Origin: Galeopsis tetrahit
Taxonomy: Eukaryota; Streptophyta; Magnoliopsida; Lamiales; Lamiaceae
Length of the DNA stretch: 64,000 nucleotides
Direction of reading: 5' to 3'
Assembly: GCA_963675135.1 (NCBI GenBank)
Contig: OY776131.1
Coordinates: 29,937,881-30,001,880 of the forward strand
Shown: positions 1 to 10,952 of the stretch, piece after piece
How positions within the stretch are numbered: the stretch's first letter is position 1
Layout: every line of letters begins with the position of its first letter
Program-made: the position numbers and the translations under genes
The notes under the pieces: generated by a model
What the model was told of the DNA's origin: nothing
What the model saw: the letters and a program-made list of their open reading frames with translations, nothing else
The model's database searches: none

Positions 1-385
1 TTGAGTATGGGTCGGACCTGGGTCTTATTTCCGACCTGCGAGTATTCGACCCGCCCCGAATTAATATATAAACTTTATATAGTATATATATATATATATA
101 TATATTATTAATAATATATATATATATATATAATATTAATTAAAAAAACACTTTACATAAAAAAAAAAAAACTTTTCGCATCAATACCGGAGTTTATGAA
201 AATCTATCTATCTAAATCATTAAAAAAAAAATATTCCACAATCCTGTCAAGTCTATGAAAATCTATATAAACCAATAAAAAAGTCAGTCAAACTCTGCAT
301 AGACTCGATGAATTTTATAAATCTACTTACTTTATAAAGTCCAAAAAAATCAATAGAATCTCAATTGAACAATGATAATAATACC
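1..385. repeat. Truncated compound MITE (PIF/Harbinger-like with nested hAT piece)
   Basis: The window opens inside a non-coding repeat. The first 120 bases (GACCCG-type GC-rich stretch followed by TA dinucleotides) and bases about 160-370 match, in the same order, the sequence at about 36890-37290. There the GC-rich/TA part is nested inside a Tourist-like MITE. The whole compound was therefore copied, or both copies descend from one nested ancestor. The left end lies outside the window and the right terminal inverted repeat is degraded near 375. Confidence 0.6.
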
Positions 386-467
386 TTCTTTTTTTTCCAA
401 AATTTTTAGATGCAACTTTAAGAAATAAATGTAATTCGTGTGCTACAACCTGGTCGTATTTACATAC

Positions 468-717
468 GGTAAAGTCTAGTATGCACTCGAGTGCATGTTG
501 TGCACCCTAGTCTAAAGAAAAGTGTAAGTTATTAAACTGAAAAGTACAACACAATATTACTAAAAAGTGTAAGTCACTATAACTAAAAATATTATTATAT
601 AGTTTAATAATTGAAAAGTGCAACCATTTACCAAAAAGTGTAAGTAAATAAAATTGAAAAGTGCAACATGGACTAGGGTGCACAACATGCACACTCGAGT
701 CCATAGCAAACCAACCC
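468..717. mobile_element. Mutator-type MITE, copy 1
   Basis: This is a 250-bp near-palindromic element. Its ends (GGTAAAGTCTAGTATGCACT on the left; the right end reads as the complement of GGGTTGGTTTGCTATGGACT) are inverted repeats that continue through CTCGAGTGCATGTTGTGCAC. The flanks 459-467 and 718-726 match at 8 of 9 positions, a 9-bp target duplication as in the Mutator superfamily. It has no coding capacity. Two further copies lie at 54949-55179 and 59192-59424. Confidence 0.88.
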
Positions 718-955
718 TTTTCATACACATTTATATTTTTAAATGTACTTACTTATTTACCAATATGTGAGGGAGTCATGTATGGACGAATACCCAATTT
801 TATTATTTAGACATATTTATTTAAAATTTGATAGAGATGTGTTTCATAAACTAAAAATTTACTATAAATAAATGAGATATATCTTCTATAACTTTATGCC
901 AAACTAATATAGACACTAGCTTCCTCAAAAGACAAAAGATTAAGGACATGTTTGC

Positions 956-1440
956 ACCAACAAATATTTTAGAGGGTGTTTGATTTCGGTTGTGGCTAAT
1001 TGGAGCACATTCACATAGGAAAAAAAAGTGAATGAAACAAATTTTGTGAATAGTACATATACGTTTGAATTGTACGTGTTGAATTGGATGTAGTTTTATG
1101 TTAAATCAATGTATACTTTTGAGTGATGATAATGTATTAATTTATTATAGATAATATGAAAGAAAAGAAAAGTAAGAGAAATAATAAGTTGGTGTAAAAA
1201 AAATATGAGAAAAAATGAGTGAATGATAGAAAAGTAGTGATTATGAGTAGAAGAAATATATGAGATATAGTGGGTGTTTGGAAACATTAGAAGTTGCTTA
1301 ATAAGTTGGTGTAATAAAAATATAAGAGAAAATGAGTGAGTGATAGAAAAGTATTGATGTTATATAGTAATATAGTTGTATGTGTATATTATCGATAGAT
1401 GTGTATTTGGATTGAAGAAATCGTAAATTCGAAAAGTAAT
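956..1440. repeat. Degenerate Tourist-like MITE sequence
   Basis: AT-rich non-coding DNA opening with GGGTGTTTGATTT and containing two diverged copies of a stretch around AAGTTGGTGTAA...GAGTGA(A/G)TGATAG. The same vocabulary recurs near 58038-58500, 59440-59690 and 62236-62515. The ends are too eroded for target duplications to be assigned. The flanks 718-955 and 1441-1591 show nothing recognisable. Confidence 0.4.
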
Positions 1441-1591
1441 CAATAAAAGACTTTCAAATCAAATCTATTTATTAAAAATGTTAGGTCAAACCTTAAAAAA
1501 ACCGTTTATGACAGACCATGAACCAAACTTGAATTAAAAAATTATATACTAGGCCCAATTTTTTTAAAGCCTAGCCTAATCCATTCCCACC

Positions 1592-1679
1592 TAGGGATGA
1601 CAATTTCAACCCGTTCCACTTCGGGCCGTATTGAAAATTGAAATGGGGACGGGTCTGGGTATCACTCTCGCCCCGTGAC

Positions 1680-1732
<53 letters not shown>

Positions 1733-2099
1733 ACTTATAACATGTTTATTAATATATATATAACAATAATTCAAATTCATATATATATTTTAGGTTAATA
1801 TAAATTGATAAAACATAATATCAAATACAATATGATATTTCACCTAAAAAATTATAACAATATCAACCTCTTTATAATGTGAAAATAAATTTATAAACAT
1901 GCTTCTAAAACTATTTTATTTATTTTTAATATTTCTTTTAAAAAGATATTTATTATTTTTAGAAAAATATTTTTTAAAGTTTATAATGGATCACCCCGCC
2001 CCATGACCCGAGCGGGACGCTCCACCCCGAACTTGTATTAAAACGGGTTGAGTCCGGATATCCAGGTACTCAGCCCGACCCGGTCCAGTGTCATCTCTA
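1592..2099. mobile_element. hAT-type MITE with internal (TA)n tract
   Basis: The left end TAGGGATGACA and right end TGTCATCTCTA form 10/11 inverted repeats of the hAT MITE type. GC-rich subterminal stretches rich in CCCGTT/CCCGACC flank an AT-rich core with a long TA microsatellite (about 1685-1730). No clear 8-bp target duplication remains. The GC-rich motif is shared with the piece nested at about 36876-37000. Confidence 0.65.
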
Positions 2100-2342
2100 A
2101 GACAATTATTCTATTCATATAAAAAAATAATTATTTTATTCACACGAAAAAAAAAACAATTTTATTACTCATAAAGTTGACAAGTCAGACAAACATAAGG
2201 AAAGAGAAATATGATAAGGAAGGGGGTCACAAATTGTAGTATCACACTACAAGTGATAGTAGGGATATTTATATTATAAACATGTAGAGAGAGAAGCTCT
2301 TCCCACTCTCTTAAATTCAATTATCACATGCGCTTATCTATT

Positions 2343-2434
2343 TTTTTGTTTACAAATTAAATACCCATCCCTTTTCCCCTCTCCATGACTCGAACCCAGG
2401 ACCTAAGGCCTAGGTAGTGGTGCTCTAACCACAC
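2343..2434 (-). mobile_element. Short tRNA-derived SINE
   Basis: Read on the minus strand this 92-bp piece begins GTGTGGTTAGAGCACC (A-box region) and has GGTTCGAGTC (Pol III B-box) about 30 bases on, then a unique part ending in an A-rich tail. It is flanked by a perfect 13-bp direct repeat GCGCTTATCTATT (2330-2342 and 2435-2447), which identifies it as a retroposed insertion. The extreme 5' end of the tRNA-like head is missing, so it is probably 5' truncated. It lies in the LINE leader. Confidence 0.7.
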
Positions 2435-2700
2435 GCGCTTATCTATTGTCTTATAACTGTGGTTTAGGGGTGTAATTACTTTTGCTGCCTTATCTTCCAT
2501 TCCATACGCGACAATTTAATTCCCCCAGACACCAGGCCCATAAGAGTTCTTGTGTGCCTCGGTTTGTGATGTTGGGATATCGCTCGGGATTGGCCAGCTT
2601 GGCCGATCACTTTGGGTATTTTTACCCCTCTTCTGGAGAAGTTTTTCTCATACCTTCTCTCATCTTCATCTCTTCTTAGCTTTTCTGGAATACTATTTCC

Positions 2701-3162
2701 ATGGCGGATCAACTCCACCATCTCTACAGTCGTCTCTCCATTGCGGAGAAGGCAAATAGGCGCGTGAATATCAATGAAGGAGCCCTAGCTGCTCCCACTC
2801 ACCTCCTCCTGGGACGATTCACCATCAAAAGAAGGTTTACTGCTACCGATCTTGCAAACACTGCCCGTAGGGTCTGGAGACTCAAAGGTGGCCTCACTAC
2901 AGCTCAAGTGGGGGAAAACCTGTTCATCTTCAGGTTCACCAACCTGGTGGAACGTAACAAGGTCAACTACAAAGAACCTTGGACCATTAATGGGGCCTGG
3001 TTGGTGCTCGCCAAACTCACCGGGGCTGAGATCCCGGCAAGTCTGAAGGTGGACAAAGCTCCGACCTGGGTACAGCTGCATGGCCTCCAACTCCAGATGA
3101 TGACTGATGTTGTTGGAAGGGAAGTGGGTGCTGGTTCCAAAACGAGTTTGGTGAAAGTCTAG
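2701..3162 (+). pseudogene. LINE ORF1 N-terminal fragment (DUF4283)
   Basis: This is an open frame of 153 codons starting MADQLHHLYS. Residues about 35-125 fit the plant DUF4283 domain of LINE ORF1 proteins: LLGRFTIKRRF, a VWRLKGGLT block, GENLFIFRF, then EPWTINGAWLVL. The following APTWVQLHGL...REVG is the usual link to the downstream zinc knuckle, which is absent. DUF4283 proteins are thought to bind the LINE RNA. The frame is cut at about 3151, where the LTR at 3152 begins, and the last few codons are LTR sequence. Its other parts are not found in the window, so this is a truncated pseudogene. The ATG at 2701 is the natural start, since upstream is leader with no frame. Confidence 0.75.
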
Positions 3163-4813
3163 AGGGGGGGGGGGGTGAATAGACTTTCAGATGTTTAAAA
3201 ACTTTTTCTTGATTCAGATCAGATGAGACGATCAAATGAGTTATATACTAAATCGTCTGAATGCAAATAAGATGTTCTGATCTATAGAGTGCGGAAGTGT
3301 ATATAACAGATTAAGATAACAACGTTACTGCCTGCTGAAATTAGTTGGTGAGTTTGAGAGCTATCTCAAAAGCTATAGGTGCGGAAATGTGTAGGCCGTA
3401 AATGTTTAGACTCGTAGATTGATATGAAAACCTCTTTTTAAAGAATGACTTTAAAACAATGTATGCTATCAACTGATATGATATTTGCTGATTTGTAAAA
3501 CTTACACTTAGTGGATTTTCACTCTTTTGAAAATAATGCTTTTATCAAAGTATGCGCAATATATATGAATACATAATGATAAATAAAGCAATAAGAACAT
3601 AGATATTTATAGTGGTTCGGATCTAAATATCCTACAACCACTCTCTCTAATCAGATAGAGAAATTCACTATCTTGCTGCTTTATAGTTCCAAGAGAAGAC
3701 TTGTGATAAAGAACCTCAACTACTTTTTGAGGCTACGGATCTACTTGTTGGTGAGGTAACAAGTAACCTTTACAACTGGTTTCTTAACTGGAAATGTAAA
3801 GAGTATGTTAATAACCAACTCTGTGTGCTCAAAAACAACACTGCTAATCTAAGCACTAAGAATATGATTCTTTAAACGGCTTAGGATCGAAAACTTAGAG
3901 CACTAATGATAGAAATCTTTGCAGGCTCTAAAGAACTCGACACTTAGAATATTTCTGGGTAGGCTGTTCTTGATATCAGCTGAATGCGAGAGTTCTTGCT
4001 TGTATATGGTTTCCGGTACCTTGTTCCAAAGAACAAGTGTTGTATTTATAGGAGATTTGGGCTTCAAACTGGCCGTTGCAACAAATATTCTATTTGTAGG
4101 TAGAGATCTTCAAGAGCAGATGGTATCTTTAAGTTCAGGTACGATGTTACAAAAAATGGTAACTTGCATTTAATACTTGTACGACTCTGCAGAAAGATCT
4201 GTGTTTCCTAGTCCAAGTCAACTCTATAAACTTGTTGTCGAAACACCATTGGTCCACATCGTCCGAGTTGTTGAGCAACTGTCTTGTCTTCTGATTGAGC
4301 AATTCAGAACTAGTCCGACATTCTCTTTGTCTTCTGTTATTGTAGCCTTCAATGCATCTTTAATGAACTAACACTTCTTCAAGGCGCTTCATCCATAAAT
4401 GCTAACTGTCATCTGAATCTTCAAATTATCTTGACTTGAATATACTTTAAGGTATTCTTCGACAAGATCAGGTGAGCTCATATCTGCTGAATAGTCTTCT
4501 GATCTTCAGAGCAGATTATCATATAGTTACTTTCAGTCTATAAGGTATACAACAACCTTTATATCTGATTATCATATAGTCTTTAGTTTTCTTCTCTTTA
4601 AGTCTTGAGCGTGTGTGTGTTAAAACAGGGGAGTAATTAGCTGATATACATACAGTTGATTACTCATACTTAGACACTTCAATACTTCCAAGCTTTATAA
4701 AACAGCTTAGGTAACTTAGTTCTAGATTACAAATTATTGATGATCTGGTTTAGGCCATCAAAACTAAACTTATAAATTGCAATCAAATTAAGGATTGGAT
4801 GAATATCCCAACT
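3152..4813 (-). repeat. LTR B of Sirevirus-like array
   Basis: About 1.66 kb, non-coding. It opens with a perfect 10-bp stem (TGAAAGTCTA / TAGACTTTCA, 3152-3161 and 3180-3189) around a run of 12 G, and ends CCCAACT, where CCCAACA is expected. It contains TTTATAGTGGTTCGG near 3606 and a minus-strand TATA box (TATTTATA, 4043-4050). The downstream ATTTCCCCATTTTTT (4814-4829) is the complement of a polypurine tract, which marks this as the 3' LTR of the first unit. The outer edge is truncated relative to LTR C. Confidence 0.72.
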
Positions 4814-4904
4814 ATTTCCCCATTTTTTATGAAGCCAAAACTAACTAAGCTAAGTTATCAGATCAGTTAGCTAATAATTTGAAATCATCAAAGGTTAGAA
4901 AATA

Positions 4905-5110
4905 AAAGAATCAGAGCACTAATACACAAAACATGTTTAAGTGCAATGCAAAAAAAAAAAAAAAAAAGCATCAGAGCTATTCTAAACTTAGTATCAGAGC
5001 ATAAAACTTTCATGCTTTGAATTAGAGTATGAATAACCTTATCTGGGCTAATCTATTATGTATCACAGTGATACAAAAATGTATCAGAGCTTAATACTTA
5101 GTATCAGAGC
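4905..5110 (+). repeat. Primer-site-like TATCAGAGC repeats, copy in array
   Basis: The + strand carries GTATCAGAGC exactly at 4991-5000, 5081-5090 and 5101-5110, and ATCAGAGC at about 4910-4917 and 4970-4977, with another near 5500. This is 10 of the 12 bases of the initiator tRNA-Met primer site TGGTATCAGAGC, but on the strand opposite to the element's sense. The cluster lies between the ORF remnant and the 3' LTR, the same place as in the intact element (40254-40464). Confidence 0.75.
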
Positions 5111-5120
5111 ATATCTTTTA

Positions 5121-5416
5121 CTACCTCCGTCCCGTGATTACTTGCACACTTTCCTTATTGGGACGTCCCAAAATTACTTGCACACTCTTAATATAGAAAT
5201 ACCCCACAAAATTAATAACCTCACAACATCATTTTATTTTCAAATTTGTCACTCATTTTTTCCATACATTTCACTTTACACATCATCAAATCCACTTTAC
5301 ACATAATCAAATTGCCTAAAATTCCCCTCCTTTATCTTACATCATCAATCACTAAATCAACTTTTCTTAAACAACATGTCAGTCAAACTATACAAATTAT
5401 CCCGGGACGGAGGGAG
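5121..5416. mobile_element. Stowaway MITE (Tc1/mariner)
   Basis: A 296-bp element with ends CTACCTCCGTCCC and GGGACGGAGGGAG, the classic Stowaway inverted repeats. It is flanked by TA on both sides (5119-5120, 5417-5418). It is non-coding and inserted in the 3' non-coding part of the first array unit, next to the TATCAGAGC repeats. Confidence 0.93.
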
Positions 5417-5617
5417 TAATATTTTAGAGTGCAGATGGCTTATAAAGAAGACAATGAGTTGTTGTCTGAAGCTGGAAAAGTAAGTACTTGTATTAATCAG
5501 AGCATAAGGAAATGATTACAAATACAAAGTAAAAACTTTAGCTTGAAATGATTGTCTTCAATATTCGCCAAAAGCTTGGTAGACTCTCTTCTTCACTTCT
5601 CGAACAATCTGTTTGTC

Positions 5618-7297
5618 TCAGATCTTCTCCATTAGAACTATGCTATCCAAGATCATGTTTGCTTCTCTCATATCCTTCTTTCTGTGAACGGTTCTGGCAG
5701 CTTCCCATTCAGGAAAATAAGGTAGAATGATGTTGATATTCTTATCAGCAGCTTCCTTTATTATGATCCCTAAAAGTTCTTCATCTTTTTCTATGAGAAA
5801 TCCTTCGAAGCACTTGAAGGCTTTCTCCTGATCTTGATCTCCCCATCTGTGTGCAAGATAATAAATTATATGCCATTCTTTCTTCAAATTCAGTCATCTC
5901 AGATTATGAATTGGATCAAGGAATTCATCAATCTGCTGATTTGTAGGCTGTGGGAGTCCTTCTAGATCATCTTCAATACCTTCAACAATTGGCTCTTCAG
6001 ATTATTTCTTCTCTTTCAGTAGAGTCTTCCTTCTCTTAAAGTTTGCATCAAATTGAGCAGATTTCTCCCTCTTCAGCTCTATTTGACGTTGTTCCTCATC
6101 TATTTATTCAGGGCGTCGAGACCCTTTCCTTAATGCAATTGGAACATTGTCATCTTCATCATCAAGCTGGATAGAGGGTAATGCAAGTTGTGCTAATTGA
6201 TCTGTTGCGGGTTGCTTGTGCATCTGAATGTTTTCTTTCCTTGTAGCAACAACATCAACAACATGTGCTAAGGCAAGATCAGACAATAATAGAGTAGATG
6301 AGGAAGGAATTTCAGAAATTCCCCCTTGATTAGAAATTCTCTTTATCTGGTCCTCCTGACTTCTGATTTTCTCTTCTGCATCTGCTAATCTCCTAGCCAG
6401 ATCAGTCTGAGATTCAGAAAATTTATTCAACACTTCAGCTGCTTTCTTCAACTCATTTGACACTTGATCAGATAACTTAGCTCTGACCTCTTCTTCCCCC
6501 CTTTTGACTTCAGCAATATAGGAAGTGAGTGCTTAAGTAAGCTTCTCGAATTGATCAGAGTTGGCATAGTTGGCATTGTTCAGAATGGTAGTTGCCTTCT
6601 GTTCCATCCTTTTAGTGGCTTTTGCAGCAGTCTCTTCTATAATTCGATCAATGTCCGGAGCAGCTGGGGCAAGTTGAAGTCTCAACTTTAAATCTTCAGT
6701 AACCAGAGTGAGTTGATTCTTGGCCAGTTGAAGACTTCCAATTTCTTCTTCCATCTTCATGGTTTGATCTTTCGCCATCTCTAGTTGTTTTGTCAGCTCA
6801 ACTTTCTTAGCAGTAGCCATTCTGTCTAATTCAACATACTTCTTCTGCAAAACCGAAGTAGAGGCTTGCTCACGTTCGTGACTTCTCTTCAGCTCATGCT
6901 CCTTTAGATCATCAATGGTTGACAACAAGGCAGTTTTGTTTTCATTTTCCATTGTGCCTGTGGCTTTCTCCATTTGATCAGCAGATTTGTGGAGCACTTC
7001 ATCCACACTTTTCATTATAGCATTTGTAAGATCAGCCTCAAAATACTTGTCCATGTTCTTTCGAAAAACTTTGTATATATTCTCAAAGTTTGACTTTTTT
7101 GAAGCAATCAATTGTGTAGAGGAGTCTCGAATTTTGGGGGCTAGATCGTCATACATCAGCTGAGAAAGTTCACTCAACACTTGGCTCATTAAAGGAAAAT
7201 CAATACCATCTGAACGAGCAACGATGGCAGAGGATGTTCCAGCCTGTTGATCTTCAGGTGCAACTTTGAGTGACTGAAGCAGCTCTTCAGTAGTTCT
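5618..7297 (-). pseudogene. Extra-ORF remnant, array unit 1 (coiled coil plus C-terminal module)
   Basis: On the minus strand a single frame of about 560 codons runs from the LTR edge at 7297 to a stop at 5618, broken by in-frame stops near 6533, 6104 and 5888 but with no frameshift between its segments. The first ATG is at 7189 (MSQVLSELSQ). The first 400 residues are charged and heptad-rich (KSNFENIYKVFRKNM, LQLAKNQLTLVTEDLKLR), predicting a long coiled coil. The end has LKKEWHI-like and LPYFPEWEAARTV...DMREANMILDSI segments resembling the end of the array's other ORF and, more weakly, the last 150 residues of the 1577-residue ORF at 40549-45282. Function is unknown. I infer it is the C-terminal third of the same extra retrotransposon protein. 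Confidence 0.6.
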
Positions 7298-8191
7298 TGT
7301 TGGTCCCTGAACGAGTAGTGAATGAGATTAAAGTCTAGAGGGGAGGGGTGAATAGACTTTAAAACTTTTTTTGAGTAAATGATTTGAAACCCTTCTGATT
7401 TTCTAAGTCAGCTGGACTACAAGTCTGCTGGTCCAGATGACTATAGTAATCTGATAGAGTGATGTATGCGGAAATGTGTAGGCCCTTTTATTTAGACTCG
7501 TTCGAGTGTTCTCTTGAAAACCTCAATTAAGTGTTTTAATGAAATACTCAGCTGATGCTAGTTTGAAAGATGTATGTCCTTATTTTGCAAAGGTATTTCA
7601 AAAACATAGTATGCACTATAATAAGATAAATATGAAATAAACTGAAAGTAAAGTGTAGATATTTAAATGACACCGTAGGTTTATAGTGGTTCGGATTGCA
7701 GGTCCTACGTCCACTCTCACGATTCCAATCGTGATGTTAATCCCTTAATTTCCCGAAAATTACAGGAGCTTGTCCTTTATAGTCCCAAGAGAAGGACTTT
7801 GAGATCTGAACAGTTCCAAACTGTTACGGTCTCCACAAGTGATTGATGAGCACTTGCACTCTTACAAGGGTTCAAAAACTAAACCTTTCGGTGAGGGTTT
7901 TGGATTTTTGAATGGATACAACTAATGGTTCAAGCTTATAAAACTGCTTAACCACTATGCCTAAATCAAAGAGTTTACAATGTAGGTTTGGATTCAGGTT
8001 CTTTGGTTGGATGAGGAAATAACTTAAGAGCTAGAAGTATTCTAATGCTTTTCTGGGCTCTTGAGAATTCCTTTGAATGTGAGGCTTTTTGGCTTGATTG
8101 CTTGAATATAGCTTCAGAATTCTTGCTTAGTATTTCCCGTCTTTGTTCTTCCTCATCTTCTTGTATTTATAAGGAGGATTGGAGCAACTAG

Positions 8192-10115
8192 TGACTTGTC
8201 TCGTTTTTCAACACTTTTTAAGTACTTTACAATTCGAGCCCCACAAGCGTATGGGTCCGATTGTAGTACGTAAGTACGACCAAGTAGTTTGTTCGTTCCA
8301 AGGATTTAATTAAGTGCAAGCGAATCCCTAAAGTTACGAGTATGCATGCTATTGTAGTAACTACACGTGTTTGTTTGGATTTTTGGAAATAAGAACAAAA
8401 GTATTAAACTAGATTAACTAAAGTAATAAGAAATAGTGACTAGAAATAATAAGCTATCTAACTTTCGTTGGAAAGTGCAAGAGAAGTGTATTGCCTCGGG
8501 TGTTTCCGTTTTGTGAGTAATTAATGAACTAGTGAACCAATTACATGAATTAGCTATGAATTCAGATTAAGCTAAAGGTTATCACATATGTGTGCAAACC
8601 CCCTCGAAAGGCATATGCTAACAACGTACATTGATTAGCAATTATAGGATCTAACCAAATACCATAAGCGCGTAAGATAGTGTTTTATAAATACTTTCAA
8701 CACGGTTACTAATACTTATAAAACGCCCTCTCACCAAACTCCTAGACGACCTCTATTCATTTAGTGTCTAAAGTTTTCGGTCTAGCAATTAACCCTCTCT
8801 CAGTTAAGCTAATTACTACTTATCTTCTATTCAATTCACGAAAGCTCACACTCACACCCCAATCATGCAAACCCAACTCTCGTTGCAATTAACATAATTG
8901 AAAATGTTTGCTAATAGGGTTGATCAATCAAATGAATCAATCAAAATACAACTCTAGAAACATAATATCCCAAATCCTAACCTAATCATGCAATTAATCC
9001 ACAATTACACTAAACACCCATCAAAACATCCACACCCAAGGCAATTGGAGATTAACCCATGTTTCTAAAAGAGAATCTCATGGCTACAACAAAAACAAGC
9101 ATCAAACTCATAGCATAATAGTAAGTAGTTGAAGAATTTAAGAAATTACCAAATTGAAATGCAAACAAAAGTAATATCACCTTGATCATGGAATTGTAGC
9201 TACAAAACGATGTAATAGACGATGCCCGATGATAATCGTAGCTTGATTCGAAGTAAAAACCACAACTCTATCTAGTTCTATGAAGAATTAAAACTAAAAA
9301 TGAAGAACACTACTAACTATGTGTTTGTGTGTGAAAAATTGCTTGTTAAAAGAGTAAGACCTCTCTAAAATTCAAATTGAGTCTATTTATAGTTGGGGTA
9401 GAAGTCTTGGGTCAATTTTACAATTAAACCCTTGAGATATGGAGAAAATTGGCCAAAACCCCCGAAAATTGGGGGGTGCCTCGGCCGTGGCCCTGTTGTT
9501 CAAATTTCAGGCCAAGGTTTTTTCTCGGCCGAGACTGAACGCTCGGCCGTGGCCTTCAAATCTTCCAATTTTTTGCTCGGCCGAGACTGAACGCTCGGCC
9601 GTGGCAAATTTTCTTGATACTCGGCCGAGACTGAATGCTCGACTGTGGCCTTGGACTTCCAGAATCTGGTGCAATCTTCAACTCGGCCGAGACTGAACGC
9701 TCGGACGTGGTCTTCAATGCTTCGTTTTTATTTTGCTCGGCCGAGTTGGTAACTCGGCCATGGCCTTCAATTCACCTTCTCTGATCATTTAGCTCGACCG
9801 ATACTGCACACTCGGTTGAGTTCCACCCTTTAGTTTGTTTTGTGCATATTTTACAACCCTGATCTCCGATCGACTCGATTGTTTTTGCTATTCCACTCCA
9901 TTTTTCGAGCCGAATCCAATGGTGCACTCTTCCTTTTGGTCCAGTGAATTTTGGTAGGTGTTTTGCTCCCAAAATCCATCGTTTTTCCTACAAAATCGAC
10001 AAAACACCGCCTTTCTCACAATTAAATCAAATCCTCCACAATTGGCCAATATAATGTGAAAATACAAGAAATATAGGCTCTACATATGCACTAAATTCAT
10101 GAAATTTACACCCGA
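8192..10115. mobile_element. 1.9-kb insertion with 9-bp target duplication, no visible TIR
   Basis: The 9-bp sequence AGCAACTAG occurs immediately before (8183-8191) and after (10116-10124) this segment, and the flanks rejoin into an LTR matching its relatives. The insert is non-coding, has no obvious terminal inverted repeat, no TG...CA ends and no poly-A tail, and holds GC-rich repeats at 9520-9765. A 9-bp duplication without inverted repeats suits a non-TIR Mutator-like element; another non-autonomous element is possible. It entered just upstream, in sense orientation, of the LTR TATA box. Confidence 0.6.
9520..9765. repeat. CTCGGCCGAG tandem repeat
   Basis: About five imperfect units of roughly 50-65 bp, each centred on CTCGGCCGAGACTGAACGCT followed by CGGCCGTGG. 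CTCGGCCGAG is itself a palindrome. This is the GC-richest stretch in this part of the window and lies within the 8192-10115 insertion. The open frame across it (9439-9696) follows from the repeat and is not taken as a gene. Confidence 0.8.
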
Positions 10116-10952
10116 AGCAACTAGCCATTGGAGTTGACTAGCCGTTAGCAATCTTTCCTTGTTTGTTGTTGATCCCTTGATTCTAGTTGATTTGATCTTG
10201 ATTGCTTCAATTCTGGAATCTTCGTCAATCTTCTATGTATAGTAAGTCTTCGTTTGAAATTTGTAAGATGACTTGGAATCTTGTCCTTAGCCGAATCCTC
10301 TTGACGAGCTACTAGTCTGCTGGTGTTATCCTCTAGTCGTCTGGTAAACTCATCTGGCCTAATATCTTCTGTCTTCTGTTATAAGATGAGTATTGCTCTT
10401 ATGATCTGGGCAATACTTGTGCTGACTTTGGCCATCTTCGTCTTGGAAATTATCAGTTAAGTAGGTATACAAACACCTTACTTAGTTGTTCTTCAAGGAT
10501 CTTCTAGTCTTTAGGTCTTCTACTCTTCATCTCTTGGGATTGCACATGTAGACTCGGACTGTGTTATCAGCTGAGATACATACAGCTGAATACATAAGAC
10601 TAGAACAGAAACTGAGCTGATCTAAGCAATATCAGCTAATCCTATTACATTTGTTTTATAAACTTTAACTGTTTTAGCCATCAAAACTATCCTATCACAT
10701 CAAGAGGCTTAGGGTGAATTTATATCCCAACAATTTCCCCCTTTTTGATGAAGCCAAAACTATCTTGATAAATGCTCTTATGTATTATAGAGGATAAGAG
10801 TTTATAAATTGTAATATAATGGCTCTGATGAAGACAATGAGAATTTGTCTTGTAAGTTAAAAAGAACTAATACTTATATATAAAACGATTTAGAGTTTAC
10901 AGATTACAAGCTTTAGTTTCTTTGAACTTCTTGAGTAGTCTTCATCAGGTCT

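Larger units (their letters stand above)
7298..10732 (-). repeat. LTR C of Sirevirus-like array (with insertion)
   Basis: It runs from TGTTGGTCCC to TATCCCAACA. Near its left edge is a perfect 10-bp stem TTAAAGTCTA / TAGACTTTAA (7328-7337, 7353-7362) around GGGGAGGGG. It shares long blocks with LTR D (TTTATAGTGGTTC, CACTCTCACGAT, TTTCCCGAAAATTA, CTTTATAGTCCCAAGAG). A minus-strand TATA box lies at 8164-8171. A 1924-bp insertion (8192-10115) splits it; without that and one target copy the LTR is about 1.5 kb. The sequence after 10732 (ATTTCCCCCTTTTTGATG) is a polypurine-tract complement. The left edge abuts the ORF frame of unit 1 with no primer site. Confidence 0.78.

Noticed and set aside
1571..1780. 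69-codon minus-strand frame with Tyr-Ile repeats
   Set aside because: Translation of a TA microsatellite in a hAT MITE.
2343..2434. Functional tRNA gene
   Set aside because: Only part of the A-box and a B-box are present, no acceptor stem closes, and target duplications mark it as a SINE.
3919..4371. Two + strand frames of 84 and 64 codons
   Set aside because: They lie antisense in LTR B and show no protein family features.
9439..9696. 85-codon frame rich in Arg and Pro
   Set aside because: It is produced by the CTCGGCCGAG tandem repeat and has no start context or homology.
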